A stretch of DNA of 64,000 bases from Solen grandis (GCA_021229015.1 CM037782.1:58339518-58403517); one strand, 5' to 3'; counted from the stretch's first letter, positions 29,850 through 42,687 are shown. A program made the numbers and translations. Notes: a model not told the origin generated them from the sequence alone.

Positions 29850-32800
29850 AATAATGGGGTCACATTGATTGGGTTTCCATCTATAGTCATCTATATGGGT
29901 ACGAACGGCTTATTTTTGCATTTAGGACTATATACTCGTATAACAATTTGATATAACTTCTGACCTGGATATGATAGAGACCCATACTTGGTCTTATTTT
30001 GTAGCTATTGCAACCTGCTACATGCCTATACCTGGTCTTATGGGGTCACATTGATTCGGTTTCCATCTATAGTCATCTATATGGGTACGAACGGCTAATT
30101 TTTGTATTTAGGTCTATATACACATATAACAACTTGATATAACTTCTGACCTGGATATGATAGAGACCTATACTTGGTCTTATTTTGTAGCTATTACATC
30201 CTGCTTCATGCCTATACCTAGTCTTATGGGGTCACATTGATTCGGTTTTCATCTATAGTCATCTATATGGGTACGAACGGCTAATTTTTGTATTTAGGTC
30301 TATATACACATATAACAATTTGATATAACTTCTGACCTGGATATGATAGAGACCTATACTTGGTCTTATTTTGTAGCTATTACATCCTGCTACATGCATA
30401 TACCTGGTGTAATGGGGTCACATTGATTCGGTTTCCAACTATAGTCATCTATATGGGTACGAACGGCTAATTTTAGCATTTAGGACTATGTACTCGTATA
30501 ACAATTTGATATAACTTCTGACCTGGATATGATAGAGACCCATACTTGGTCTTATTTTGTAGCTATTGCAACCTGCTGCATGCCTATACCTGGTCTTATG
30601 GGGTCACATTGATTCGGTTTCCATCTATAGTCATCTATATGGGTACGAACGGCTAATTTTTGTATTTAGGTTTATATACACATATAACAATTTGATATAA
30701 CTTCTGACCTGGATATGACTGAGACCCATACTTGGTCTTATTTTGTAGCTATTACATCCTGCTACATGCCTATACCTGGTCTTATGGGTCACATTGATTC
30801 GGTTTCCATCTATAGTCATCTATATGTGTACGAACGGCTAATTTTTGTATTTAAGTCTATATACACATATAACAATTTGATATAACTTCTGACCTGGATA
30901 TGATAGAGACCCATACTTGGTCTTATTTTGTAGCTATTGCAACCTGCTACATGCCTATACCTGGTCTCATGGGGTCACATTGATTCGGTTTCCATCTATA
31001 GTCATCTATATGGGTATGAACGGCTAATTTTTGTATTTAGGTCTATATACACATATAACAATTTGATATAACTTCTGACCTGGATATGATAGAAACCCAT
31101 ACTTGGTCTTATTTTGTAGCTATTACATCCTGATACATGCCTATAACTGGTCTTATGGGGTCACATTGATTCGGTTTCCATCTATAGTCATCTATATGGG
31201 TACGAACGGCTAATTTTTGCATTTAGGACTATATACTCGTATAACAATTTGATATAACTTCTGACCTGGATATGATAGAGACCCATACTTGGTCTTATTT
31301 TGTAGCTATTACATCCTGCTACATGCCTATACCTGGTCTTAAAGGGGTCACATTGATTCGGTTTCCATCTATAGTCATCTATATGGGTACGAACGCCTAA
31401 TTTTTGCATTTAGGACTATATACTCGTATAACAATTTGATATAACTTCTGACCTGGATATGATAGAGACCCATACTTGGTCTTATTTTGTAGCTATTACA
31501 TCCTGCTACATGCCTATACCTAGTCTTATGGGGTCACATTGATTCGGTTTCCATCTATAGTCATCTATATGGGTGCGAACGGCTAATTTTTGCATTTAGG
31601 ACTATATACTCGTATAACAATTTGATATAACTTCTGACCTGGATATGATAGAGACCCATACTTGGTCTTATTTTGTAGCTATTGCAACCTGCTACATGCC
31701 TATACCTGGTCTTATGGGGTCACATTGATTCGGTTTCCATCTATAGTCATCTATATGGGTACGAACGGCTAATTTTTGTATTTAGGTCTATATACACATA
31801 TAACAATTTGATATAACTTCTGACCTGGATATGATAGAGACCCATACTTGGTCTTATTTTGTAGCTATTACATCCTGCTACATGCCTATACCAGGCTCGA
31901 ATTCTACCAACAATACTTAACACTAAGTAATACTTAAATTCTTAAACTAGTAAGATACACATTCCACCATTGCTGTTTTATGAAATATTCAAATACATGA
32001 TTAATCTGAAATTAATTATCACCTTAATACCTAACAAAAATTGTTAAGAAATGAAATATTTGGGTATTTTTATTAGAGGAACAAGATTAATGAAATTCGC
32101 CTTTAAGTATTTAAGTTTTACTCAGCGCTAAGAATTGTTGGTGGAATTTGACCCTGGTCTTAAAGGGGTCACATTGATTCGGTTTCCATCTATAGTCATC
32201 TATATGGGTACGAACGGCTAATTTTTGCCTTTAGGACTATATACTCGTATAACAATTTGATATAACTTCTGACCTGGATATGATAGAGACCCATACTTGG
32301 TCTTATTTTGTAGCAGCTATTGCAACCTGCTACATGCCTATACCTGGTCTTATGGGGTCACATTGATTCGGTTTCCATCTATAGTCATCTATATGGGTAC
32401 GAACGGCTAATTTTTGTATTTAGGTCTATATACACATATAACAATTTGATATAACTTCTGACCTGGATATGATAGAGACCCATACTTGGTCTTATTTTGT
32501 AGCTATTACATCCTGCTACATGCCTATACCTGGTCTTATGGGGTCACATTGATTTGGTTTCCATCTATAGTCATCTATATGGGTACGAACGGCTAATTTT
32601 TGCATTTATGGACTATATACATATATAACAATTTGATATACCTTCTGACCTGGATATGACTGAGACCCATACTTGGTCTTATTTTGTAGCTATTACATCC
32701 TGATACATGCCTATAACTGGTCTTATGGGGTCACATTGATTTGGTTTCCATCTATAGTCATCTATATGGGTACGAACGGCTAATTTTTGCATTTATGGAC

Positions 32801-33325
32801 TATATACATATATAACAATTTGATATAACTTCTGACCTGGATATGACTGAGACCCATACTTGGTCTTATTTTGTAGCTATTACATCCTGCTACATGCCTA
32901 TACCTAGTCTTATGGGGTCACATTGATTCGGTTTTCATCTATAGTCATCTATATGGCTACGAACGGCAAAATTTTGCCTTTAGGACTATATAAACATATA
33001 AGAATTCGGTATTACTTCTGACCTGGATATGATTGAGACCCATACTTTGTCTTATTTTGTAGCTATTGCATCATGCTTCATGCTTATACCTATTCTTATG
33101 GGGTCACATTGGTTGCGTTTCGATCTATAGTCATCTATATGGCTACTAACGGCAAATTTTTGCATTTAGACTATATAAACATATAAGAATTTGATATAAC
33201 TTCTGACCTGAATATGATTGAGACCCATACTTGGTCTTATTTTGTAGCTATTACATCATGCTACATGCCTACACCTAGTCTTATGGGGTTACATTGATTG
33301 TTTTTCAATCTATAGTCATGTATGG
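29850..33325 (+). repeat. Satellite array, about 18 units of about 185 bp
   Basis: Units start near GGGGTCACATTGATTCGG at about 29855, 30042, 30228, 30413, 30600, 30786, 30971, 31157, 31343, 31528 and 31714, then about 32165 to 33285. Each has the blocks CTATAGTCATCTATATGGG, TACGAACGGCTAATTTTTG, GATATAACTTCTGACCTGG and TTGGTCTTATTTTGTAGC. Inner units are nearly identical, and the right-hand units from about 32940 are more diverged. Two sub-variants alternate (ACTATATACTCGTATAAC and TCTATATACACATATAAC), which suggests multi-unit amplification. One unit is split by a 257-bp MITE. The short ORFs are repeat by-products. Confidence 0.93.
31896..32152. mobile_element. 257-bp MITE (copy 2) inside the satellite array
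   Basis: Same length and inverted ends as the copy at 7725. The flanking duplication is CCAGG (left) and CCTGG (right); the undisturbed satellite reads CCTGG at that point, so the insertion site is exact. It entered after the array formed. Confidence 0.88.
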
Positions 33326-33329
33326 CTAT

Positions 33330-34532
33330 GAATGGCTTTTTTTTTTTTTCGTAGAGGCGTAATTATTTATTTATTTTTTGCATGATTTAAAATCAGTGAC
33401 AAACAAAGGGATGATGCTGTTAAAGTCTGTGATAGGTTTGTTTCTGAGATGGTTAAAAGCTTGAATGATAGGTTTTCTGATAATCATGACAGTGTCATCC
33501 TGTCTGCTTTGAGCAACTTCTTCAATCCAGGTTTAGATCTGCCGGTTAAGGAGGGAGATACTGACACTGTGTCAGATTATCTTAGTGATGTTGGATTCAT
33601 TGGTTATCGGGATGAACTGAGAACTTTCTCTCATTTTGCTCAGAATCAGAAATCCATGACTTCAACCATGGATGTTGCCAATCTTGCTGTTAGGTATGAA
33701 GAGGTTTACCCTGCAACTGCTGAGGCAGCAAAAAGGTTATTAGTGGCCCTCGTCTCAAAAGCTGATTGTGAGCGTGGGTTTAGCAGGCAAAATTTGGTTA
33801 AGACTAGCCTTAGGAATTCCCTCAATGTAAGGTCACTTGAACGTCTGCTTATGATTTCTATTGATGGGCCTGCTTTGGAGGAGTTTGATTTTAAACAGTC
33901 ATTTAAGAAATGGGCAAATCAGAAGACTCGTAGAATCTTAGTGTAACTTCATGGGAAATGAAACAATGAACTGAACACTGACTCTTACCGAAAATGCAAC
34001 AGGCTTAATGTATATATGTGTAATATAAGAATGTAAATATGAAATACAGTATGTATGTATGTAAATAACAGAATGTTAATATTTAAAATTATTTTAATTC
34101 TTTTTTTTGCTTTTATATCAGATGTTCTGAATTACAAAACATAGTGAAAACTATTAAATAAATGATGGTATATAACAGCACTACTGTCTTGTTACTTTAC
34201 TGCTTCCCTGTGTTACAAAATGGGTATAGAAAAATGGGAGAAAGAGAGTGAGAGAGAGAAAGATAGAGAAGGGTATGTAAAACAAACAATAAAAAAATAT
34301 AAAAAACACAAAATGCACACATACAAATAAAATAAACCAAAGATTTCTGAACAATAATACCACTAGTAGCACATATAATCATTATAAATGCCCATATTTT
34401 GTCGCATTCTCATTAAATTATTGGCTCATCCTGGCTCCAAAATTTGGCTCAAAGAAAATAAAAGTGGCCCCAATTTTGGACCATTTGGCTCATGCCTTGG
34501 CTCATAAAAAATAATTCCCAGCGTGAGCCCTG
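33330..34532 (+). mobile_element. 5'-truncated hAT DNA transposon
   Basis: It contains the transposase remnant, an AT-rich 3' UTR, a region with repeated GGCTCA motifs (34430-34500), and the end CCCAGCGTGAGCCCTG. The reverse complement of that end starts CAGGGCTCACGC, a typical hAT terminus. I found no matching left end. Confidence 0.65.
33391..33946 (+). pseudogene. hAT-family transposase C-terminal part (ZNF862-like)
   Basis: An open frame from about 33391 (first ATG 33449) to the TAA at 33946, about 185 codons. The end is a classic hAT C-terminal dimerisation segment: AKRLLVALVSKADCERGFS, then QNLVKTSLRNSLNVRSLERL and LLMISIDGP, spanning about residues 85-140 of the ATG-started frame. It matches the end of hAT-derived ZNF862/KIAA1586-type proteins. 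The upstream catalytic part and BED finger are absent, since the frame abuts the satellite array on its left. Codon use is less AT-skewed than the surroundings. It is a 5'-truncated element, not a complete gene. A TTTTGCATGATTTAAAATCAG acceptor-like sequence just before it could mark a former exon start. Confidence 0.8.
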
Positions 34533-35680
34533 ATTTTAAAGAAATATTCAGAGAGGAAGACCTAAATAATAATGAAGTTGGAAAGCCCTGTATTATATTG
34601 TAAATATTATTTTGTATATATCTTAATTGTGGAAAAAAATCTTAAAGAGTATATTTAATACATATATAAATATTATAATTTAGCCCTATATATAAGTCAG
34701 ATCAGGCCCGTTATATTATATAGAATATCTCCTGGTCTGATAGATTAAATTATAATGTTTTTATCTTTCTGATGTATATTGTTGTTTTACTTTCCTAAAA
34801 TTATTAATATGGTGTTTAAATCAACCATATAACTACAATGTAGTTAATTACTCTGAGGTACCTACTTGTTTATTGATCAACATTAGACAGTACTATGCAG
34901 TGTGTAGTCCACTATTTCCTTAAAACAGAAAAAAAATTCCTGGTGTAATCAATGTAGTTCTGTTTAAAATATATAAGAGTTTGAATTTTGCCGTTTTGAT
35001 TAACCAGTAGTATTTGTTGATATCAAATATAATCATTTCTTTCACTATTGCTTGATAGATTGTGTTGATAATTTCCTGTTGTCAGGTAAATTCCCGAAAA
35101 TAGGATAGGGAATTATCGATTTCGTCAGGCGGGATAACTCATGAACTTTATTGTTCGCTGAGCTTATTGTTTGCTGCTATCGCTTGCTAGCTTGTGTACA
35201 GTTAAGTCTTTCAGTGAAACGGAAACGGCCGAAGGATGCAGTATTTTGAAGAACCTCTGATAAAACACGATTGAAAAAAAACGGTATGATTTATATTCCC
35301 AAATAAGTCGAATGATTTGAACTGCAACTTATGCTGACTACACAGATTTTCGTATTTTCATTCAGGCATGACATTGTCTTTATTAAAGGTAAAATATAAA
35401 TATAATTTAGGTCAGTATACGGAACGATATTCGTCCTAAGTTTCTTTCGAACTTTTTTTTTTTTTTTTTTTTTTGCCAGTTGGGAAAAATAAAATTTTTT
35501 TTTTTTTTATTTTTGATTAAATTTAAATATATTTTTTTTATAAACAACATATTTATTTGTAAACAGGGTCTCTTAATACTATAAATGGAGACCCGGTTTT
35601 AAAAGTAAGATTTTCCCCCTTTTATGGGGTCATGTGTCCCTTGATATATAGATAAAGAGACAGAATTTGGAATGTGCAAG
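34533..35680. other. Non-coding spacer, no feature recognised
   Basis: AT-rich, with a T-tract at about 35452-35475 and a second near 35492-35508. No exon or repeat match was seen within the window. Confidence 0.5.
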
Positions 35681-36060
35681 TAACATGAGGCTTAAAACAT
35701 CTACATCCTCTACAGACTTAAACCTGCTTCCACAGACTATTACAAATTCTCCTTCTTTCCGCGAGCTGTCTCCCACTGGAACAGTCTACCACCATCTACC
35801 ATCGCCTGTTTAACTCAAGAACAGTTCAATCAGGCAGTCTGCCAGATTGATCACATTTCCCCTTAGAAAACACAAATCTCTTACTTTTATTAGTTTTAAA
35901 GTAACACCTTCTTGCACTCTTTTACTCTCAAATTTTATTTTGTTGATATCTTATCATTTTATCCTCACACAATCACTACTAATACTCTTGCAGCTAGACG
36001 CGCAAAATGTCTAGGTCCCCAATAGGGGTTTGACATCATAGGAAGATAGATAGATAGATT
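35680..36060 (+). mobile_element. 3' tail of a non-LTR retrotransposon (LINE)
   Basis: The plus-strand frame from about 35705 to the stop at 35868 reads ILYRLKPASTDYYKFSFFPR, then AVSHWNSLPPSTIACLTQ, to the stop. The FFPR..WN.LP pattern is the usual end of LINE endonuclease-reverse transcriptase ORF2 proteins. It is followed by a 3' UTR and a GATA microsatellite tail (about 36040-36060), with another at 36113-36138. The RT domain is missing, so it is a 5'-truncated dead copy. Confidence 0.72.
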
Positions 36061-36289
36061 TAAAAAAATAAGGACTGCCAGTAATACCCGAAAGGGGAGT
36101 TTGTGCAGTATATATAGATAGATAGATAGATAGATAGGAAAGAAAGTTTATCATAATTTAAAGAAAAGTTTTGCCAGCTCAGATATAAGTTTATCATTTA
36201 AAATGTTTGTTTGCAGTGCTACGACCAAGAACTTTTGAGGTGACTAGGTATGCAGGGTTTTTTATTATACAGGTATTTCAATGAAAAAT

Positions 36290-36870
36290 ACAGTCCTTTA
36301 AATTATGATGATGTCAGGGTGGCTGTTGTAGGGCACCGGGTGTCTGCTCATGCAGGTTGACCTTTCTTAACATGCCATGATAACTTCTATGTCCTTCATT
36401 GGATTGCTTCAATATTTGGACAGTATTGTAAGTGGATGGACCTTAACATGATGCAGCTGACTTTATGACCTTGGCCTTGACCTTTGACCTACTCTTTACG
36501 TAAAAAGTGGCATCTGGACAGGTGTGACTTTTGGTTAATCTGCTATAATTTCTATGTCCTTCATTGGATTGCTTCAATATTTGGACAGTTGCTTAAGTGG
36601 ATGGGTCTTTACATTATGCAGTTGACATTGTGTCCTTGACCTTTGACCTACTTTTGATGAAAAAAGCGGCATCTGGACAGGTTTACCTTTTTTACGCTCA
36701 GGAAGACCTTTATTGTTATTATACTATAACTTCTATGTCACATTTGGATTGCTTCAATATTTGGACAGTTTCTTTATATTATGCAGTTGACATTGACCTA
36801 CTTTTTATGAAAAAAGCAGTATCTTGACAGGTCTAATGATCCCAAAAAACCTGTCTATAATACCACAGGT
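36290..36870 (+). mobile_element. Tandem-repeat element, CTTGTT-ending
   Basis: About three units of roughly 165-190 bp marked by TTGGATTGCTTCAATATTTG and GACCTTTGACCTACT. The right end is CCTGTCTATAATACCACAGG, then TCTTGTTA: a short hairpin followed by CTTGTT, like the other families. Confidence 0.6.
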
Positions 36871-36880
36871 CTTGTTATTT

Positions 36881-37542
36881 TTAGCTCACCTGAGCAAAGC
36901 TCAGGGTGAGCTTTTGTGACCCCGTGAGTGTCTCGTCGTGTGGTGTGCGTCGTGCATTGTCAACATTTTAGTGTTTATAACACTCTGGCACCTTCATTTC
37001 GTAAGCAATCATATTCAAACTCTATGACAATGTTTATGACCATATTGTCTCGATTGAGATCTTATTATGGCTGAGGTCGGTAAATTAGGTCAGGAGTTAC
37101 ACCCCTTTTAAAAATAGTGCCAGATTTCACTTTATTTACATTCTGGAATCTTCATCTTTTGAGCAAACATCTTCAAATTTTATGACATTGTTTATGACCA
37201 TAATGTCTTAATTAAGATGAATTGTGGCGGAGATGGGTTAAATAGGTCAGGAGTTATGCCCCTTTTAATATAAAAAACATGTAAGTAAGATTTCACTTGT
37301 TTATACTCTAGCATCCACATATTTTAAACAATCATCTTCAAACTTTAAGACAATGTTAATGACCATAATCTCACAATCGGGTTCAATTATGACTGATATT
37401 GGCTGGTTAATTAAGGAGTTATGCCCCTTTCACTATAAAAAAAAAGCAGGATTTCACTTTGTTTACACTCTAGCATCTTTATTTCTTAAGCAATTATCTT
37501 TCTCAGGTGAGCGATTCAGGGCCATCTTGGCCCTCTTGTTTA
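36881..37542 (+). mobile_element. Tandem-repeat element, TTTTAGCTCACCTGAG...CTTGTT family
   Basis: Left end TTTTAGCTCACCTGAGCAAA with foldback CTCAGGGTGAGC. The body has about three units with GGTCAGGAGTTACACCCCTT-like blocks. The right end is TCTCAGGTGAGCG, a hairpin AGGGCCATCTTGGCCCT, then CTTGTT. It lies directly upstream of TPMT copy 2. Confidence 0.75.
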
Positions 37543-38107
37543 TTATTGATATTTTTTAACTCTAACAATGGCAAAGCTTAAAGCCCCTCAAGCCTAAGGG
37601 ATGATTCTTTTATTGCAAGCTAACTTGATCAAGTCTTTATTTGCTTCATCAATTAATTGTCTTAATTGTTTTATATGTTTGAATGAAAACTTTACTTATC
37701 AGAAATTCAATCAAATTTCAACATGTCTACATTCAAGCACACATTTCTGAAACAGTTTTCAAACTGGGAGATACTATTCATTGCCAAGGTCTCTTGGCCA
37801 TGTCCAATTATAGATGGCAGATATTGGTACCCTGATATTAACATCGGTCAGGAGTTATGGCCCTTGAATAAAAAAAAGCAAGATTTTTTAAAAAAAAATT
37901 ACACTCTAGCATTTACATTAATTTTATGAAAAAATCTACCATGAAAAATTCTTGCCCAGATGGGGTTTGAACCCATTTTCTGTGGAAGAAAAAGGATCAA
38001 AACAGGTATGTTCTTCAGTGACTAATTACCTAGAGAGCAAATCATATTTCAGAGTTCTAATATTTCTAATTTATCAGTTCAAAAGAATCTTATCTTTTCT
38101 TTTTCAG

Positions 38108-41100
38108 ATTAAGGATATGTCTAGCAAAACAGTAGAAACCGACCTTGATGCTGGAGTACTACACAATACAGAATGGATCAACCGCTGGAAGGTGCGCAAC
38201 ATCACCTTCAACAAAGCAGTACATGACAGGTAGATCTATGTCTGATGGACCAAGCAGGCCCACCACAAAAAGTCGAACCGATCATTACCAAATTTGGTCT
38301 CAGTGTATATGAGCACAATATCTCGGCCAAGATAGATAACCAGCCTGATTGTTCAAGACACTCTGGAGTTGCAGCCCTTGAATTGATAAAAATTTACATT
38401 ATTAACAGTATCTGCCCTCTAACAACATGAACTAATCTTGTCCGAACTTGGTATTAATGTTTATGGGCACAATATCTCAACCCAGTTTGATAATCAGCCA
38501 GAATGTCCAAGACACTTCAGAGTTACAGCCCTCGAATTGACAAAAAATTGCTAAATTAACAACGTCTGCTTTTAACTCTAATAAACATGAACTAATCTTA
38601 CCAAACCTGGTCACAATGTGTATGGATACAATATCTCAGCCAAGATTGATAACCAGCAAAAATGTCCTAGACACTCCAGAGTTACGGCCCTTGAATTGAA
38701 AAATTATAGAATTAACAGAGTCTGCCCTCTAACTCTAATAAACATGAACTGAATTTATCCAAACTTGGTAACAATGTGCATGGGCAGAATTTCTCAACCA
38801 AATTCTAAAATTGAGCCAGAATGTCATAGACACTAGAGTTACAGCCCTTGAAGTGATGAAAAATTGCTATTTTGACAGTGTCTGCTTTTAACTCTAATTA
38901 ACATGAACTAATCTTTACCAAATTTTCTCACAATGTGAATTGGCACAGTATCTCAACTGAGTTTAACCAGTCAGAATGTCCCTGAAACTCGAGAGTTACG
39001 GCCCTTGAATTAATGAAAAAGCAGGACGGGCTTATTTTGTGATAACCGGAGCTCTTGTTGTTGTTGTTGTTTTATCTCTGTGTGACAATGTATTATTGTG
39101 CACACATTAGTCAAGAAAATACATTAGTAAAATTAAATGTTGCACTTCATTAATGCCCTTTTTTTCAGATTCTTAGATGAAAATGAAGACAAAATATTTG
39201 AAGGGAAGAAAAAATCTATATTTGCACCTCTATGTGGCAAATCTCTAGACATGTATTGGTAAGTTCTTTAAAAATAGAAACAAATTTTTGCTAGATTTAA
39301 GATTTTAATAATTTTTCAAGAGCGCATTTGGAATGCTTTGTTTGGGCCCTATGAGCCATTGGCCACTGTATTTTAGTTGCTGAAAATCACCAACCATGGG
39401 CATTGTTGCAATTTAGTTATTGTTCACACCTGTACCATGAGCATGTGATTGACAATTTTGGCAATATTAAGGTGTTATTCTGATATTGTGCCACATTTGC
39501 ATGTTTTTATATGGGAACAAGAACTGTATTTGAAGATGATGAATACCCCCAGATACCACTTTGTCTCAGTTACTGTTAAAATGTCAGACAGCCTTGAGAA
39601 ATATAACAAAGGGCCATAACTCATTAAAAATCAACTGAATCATGACATGCCAATATTATGGGCAATTAGGCTTGGTACTTATCAGTCTTGTAAAGTTTCA
39701 TCAAAATCCGGTATCATGCCACATGTCTTTGTCTACTACTTGTATATATCATGTAAACTGTAACTGTTTAAGATTAGTATCCTGTTATTAAGATGGCAAA
39801 TCAAACAATTTGTGCTTTAAGTAGAAACAGTGCTTTCAACAAATGTATATGATGTACAGTACATATATTTTGTATGTGTTTTATTTCAGGATGTATGAGA
39901 GGGGACACACAGTGTGTGGTGTTGAGATAGCGGAGCAGGCCATCCAGGAATTCTTCTCGGAACACAACATCTCCTTTGAGGTGACAGACATTCCAGATGT
40001 TGGTAAATTGTACAAGGTATGTAACCAGGGACATATCAAACCTCCTACAGTAATCTCCCTTGAAACATCTCCTTTTTTTTCCTTTTTAGCTCACCTTACA
40101 ATTTTGTGGTCATGGTCAACTTTTGTGACCGCCTGATGTCTATCATGATTGCATGTATCGACTTTTTTTTGTCTGCAAGATAGCACTTTCTATTTTTCAT
40201 TTGATTTAGTTCAGTTTAGACTTATTTCATAATGTCGGTGGGACATTAAACCCAACAAACATAAACTTGCTTATTTCATGTCGATTGGAAAACAAGTTCT
40301 TGCAACATATATTTATCCCTCTCAATGGTTCCTGGGTTGGACCAATACTTTGTGCCCAGGAAGGTCATGAGGAATTCTTGCCCTCAACGGGGTTCTAACC
40401 CATAACGTTCAGATCCATAATCTGGTACGTTACCACTGGACCATGGCCCCCTTAATTTGATTTGAACCAAACTTACAGTGTATCACCTGTAGATCTTGAT
40501 CTTTGTTTGAAGAGACCTGATTTCATCATGTGTTACAGAGTTATTGCCCCTGAGAGGGTTCAATATCTTTCAAGTTCAATACATAATTCAGTCTAGGCAG
40601 CGTAGCATGGGTATATATATCAGCTACTGTGCCTTGAATGATATCTCTAGTTTGTCTTATATGTTTACCTACATATATATCAGGCCTTGAATGTTAATAA
40701 AAATGGTTTTGCTTGCATGTCATACAATTTTACATTGATCATGATTATGATTTTCATTGGAAGAGGAGTTCCTGTTTAAAGACTATTGTTAGCAGTTCTT
40801 GGATATATTAAATCAATTTTTATGCCTTTCAGAGTCAAGATGGCCGACTCAGATTCTTTGTGGCAGACCTTTTTGATATGTCAGTGTATGTATACATTTA
40901 GCATGAATTTTGTGTCAGTTGGATAGAGTATTTGAAAATATTTTTATTTAATAACTGTCCATTTGTTATATATATGAAAAAATCTGCCATTGTTTCTGTC
41001 AATCTGCATTTGGCAGCATCATGGTACCCGATACTCAAACTGGCATCAGATTATTAGGTTTTGTGGGACAGATGTCATTTATAATTTCTAGTGATATTTT

Positions 41101-41600
41101 TCCAGATTCTGATTCTGTGAAAAGCACGAATTTTCATGGGACTCTTGTTTCCGTTGATTTTGTGGTTTCCACAAGTGTAAGACTCAAGAAAAACATTCAT
41201 TTTATAGACCTTTAAATGTTTTTAAACAAGACACCGCAAAGAAATGTTCCCAAAACATAGCAAAATTTAATGTCAATGAAAACCCATGAATACAACAATA
41301 TTTAATAATTTCAAATTGTTTAATATTTACAGAGACTTATGTGGGCAGTTTGACGTGATATACGACCGCAGATCACTTGTTGCCATAAATGTGGAAGATC
41401 ATCAGCTGTAAGTACATAGAGTCTTTTACACTGTCACACTTGTAGTTGTTATAATAATGGGAATTGTTCCAAAGTGTTTGATTAGTGGAGCAGTGTGGTT
41501 CTATGTATTTCTAGGTACAAGGACCTGCTACTCTCCCTGTTGAGGCCGGACTCCCAGTACTATCTGTCTACTGTAGAATACGATCCAGAAGTCTGGCCAG
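38108..41600 (+). CDS. TPMT: Thiopurine S-methyltransferase-like gene, copy 2, 3' end lost in assembly gap
   Basis: SAM-dependent methyltransferase of the TPMT family. Exons: 38108-38229 (ATG at 38117; acceptor TTTTTCAG before it, so a 5'UTR exon lies upstream), 39169-39258, 39890-40016, 40833-40885, 41333-41407, 41515-41600; all have GT-AG borders and consistent phases (181 codons plus one base). Motifs in order: SEW.NRWKVRNITFNKAVHD, the SAM loop FAPLCGKSLDMYW, RGHTVCGVEIAEQAIQEFF, then VADLFDMS, FDVIYDRRSLVAINVEDHQ and LLSLLRPDSQYYLSTVEYDP. The next exon by comparison with copy 1 would start GGCC; an AACAG/GC acceptor appears exactly where the N run begins (41866-41868). No frame damage is seen, so this is probably the functional copy. 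It is arranged head-to-head with copy 1. Confidence 0.9.
38245..39060 (+). mobile_element. Tandem-repeat element in TPMT copy 2 intron 1
   Basis: Five units of about 160 bp marked by ACATGAACTAATCTTACCAA, CAATATCTCAGCCAAGATTG and AGAGTTACGGCCCTTGAATT. The right end GATAACCGGAGCTCTTGTTG again finishes in CTTGTT. It lies between coding exons 1 and 2. Confidence 0.7.
40286..40452 (-). mobile_element. tRNA-derived SINE (family 1)
   Basis: The plus strand reads AATGGTTCCTGGGTTGGACC, then GGGGTTCTAACCCATAACG and ACTGGACCATGGCCCC. On the minus strand this is a tRNA-like head with A-box TGGTCCAGTGG and B-box GGTTAGAACC. Other copies in the window are at 46894-47047, 49560-49700, 51638-51797, 55066-55201 and 62746-62912. 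Confidence 0.65.
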
Positions 41601-41867
41601 GTATGAAGTCACTTCATCTCTCTTCATATTTTCTCTCTTTATGTTTTATTTATGGTATAGATTAAAAGCTATTCTAGAAAAATTGTGTGTACTGGTAATT
41701 GTAATTTATGAGCCTAAAGTTTGGCTTAATTAATTGGTATCATGTTATTAAATCATAAATCTAAAATTATTTGAAGAACTCTAGGCTCTTTTTTTATCTC
41801 TTAAATATAAGCCAGGTTAGATTCTAGCATGATATACTGATAAGCTTATTTGTATTTCCAAACAGGC

Positions 41868-41967
41868 NNNNNNNNNNNNNNNNNNNNNNNNNNNNNNNNN
41901 NNNNNNNNNNNNNNNNNNNNNNNNNNNNNNNNNNNNNNNNNNNNNNNNNNNNNNNNNNNNNNNNNNN
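41868..41967. other. Assembly gap of 100 N
   Basis: Exactly 100 N, the usual placeholder for a gap of unknown size. TPMT copy 2 exons 7-8 and the first PH-domain exons of OSBPL9 are both missing around it, so it probably hides more than 100 bp. Confidence 0.98.
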
Positions 41968-42687
41968 GGTAAAATTCCACTTAACTGCTTGCCATGGCAA
42001 ATAAACATTAGTGCTGGGTGAGTAAAAAATCAAGAACATTTCTTTATTGTTTTTTTCTTGACCATCTCAAATTTGAGATGGGCAAGTGATAATTCCCATC
42101 CTAATAGCCATATTCCGTATCTTGCCACTGGATGGTTATATTTGTATGAAACTTTGCACTTTGAAGACATTCAAAAAATAAAAATATTACACCAAGAGAT
42201 TTTTTCAATTTTTTTTGGGGGAACATTGAAGGCTATGGAAAATATGTATTTTTTGTGAATATGAAAAACTGAATTTGATTTAATGAGAAAAATGCATGGT
42301 AGAAAGATGCATTTTATGATTTTGTATCAGCTTTCGTGAAAAAATATAAACTTTACCATAGGAAAATGGAGAAATCACTTTTTTTAGTTTTCAGGAGAGA
42401 TAAGTCAGGTTATGTGGCTAATATAGAACATTATTTTTACTGAGAAATATCAATGAATTATATTCTTATCTTTCACTACAGAAGATGAAATGTTATCATT
42501 TCCTTTGCAATTTTAGTATCCTGCATGTATATTTAAAAGAAACGTCATGTTGACTGAGCAGAGTTTCGAACCTTATTAACAGAACTATCATCAAAGGTAA
42601 ATAATACCCCAGCTTCCCACCTTGTAGCACCCATACCTGTGAGGCCTGTGAGGTGTATGACCATGGGTGAAATACAATCATACAAAA

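Noticed and set aside
30631..31409. Minus-strand ORFs with a repeated RYRHVAGCNSYKIRPSMGL pattern
   Set aside because: They occur in successive 185-bp satellite units and are by-products of the array. Most units have stops in the same frame.
29850..33325. CRISPR-like array
   Set aside because: Units are 185 bp, directly adjacent and without unique spacers, in an intron-bearing eukaryotic genome. It is a satellite.
39801..40034. Minus-strand ORF of 77 codons
   Set aside because: It is the antisense shadow of TPMT copy 2 exon 3, which has proper splice sites and homology on the plus strand.
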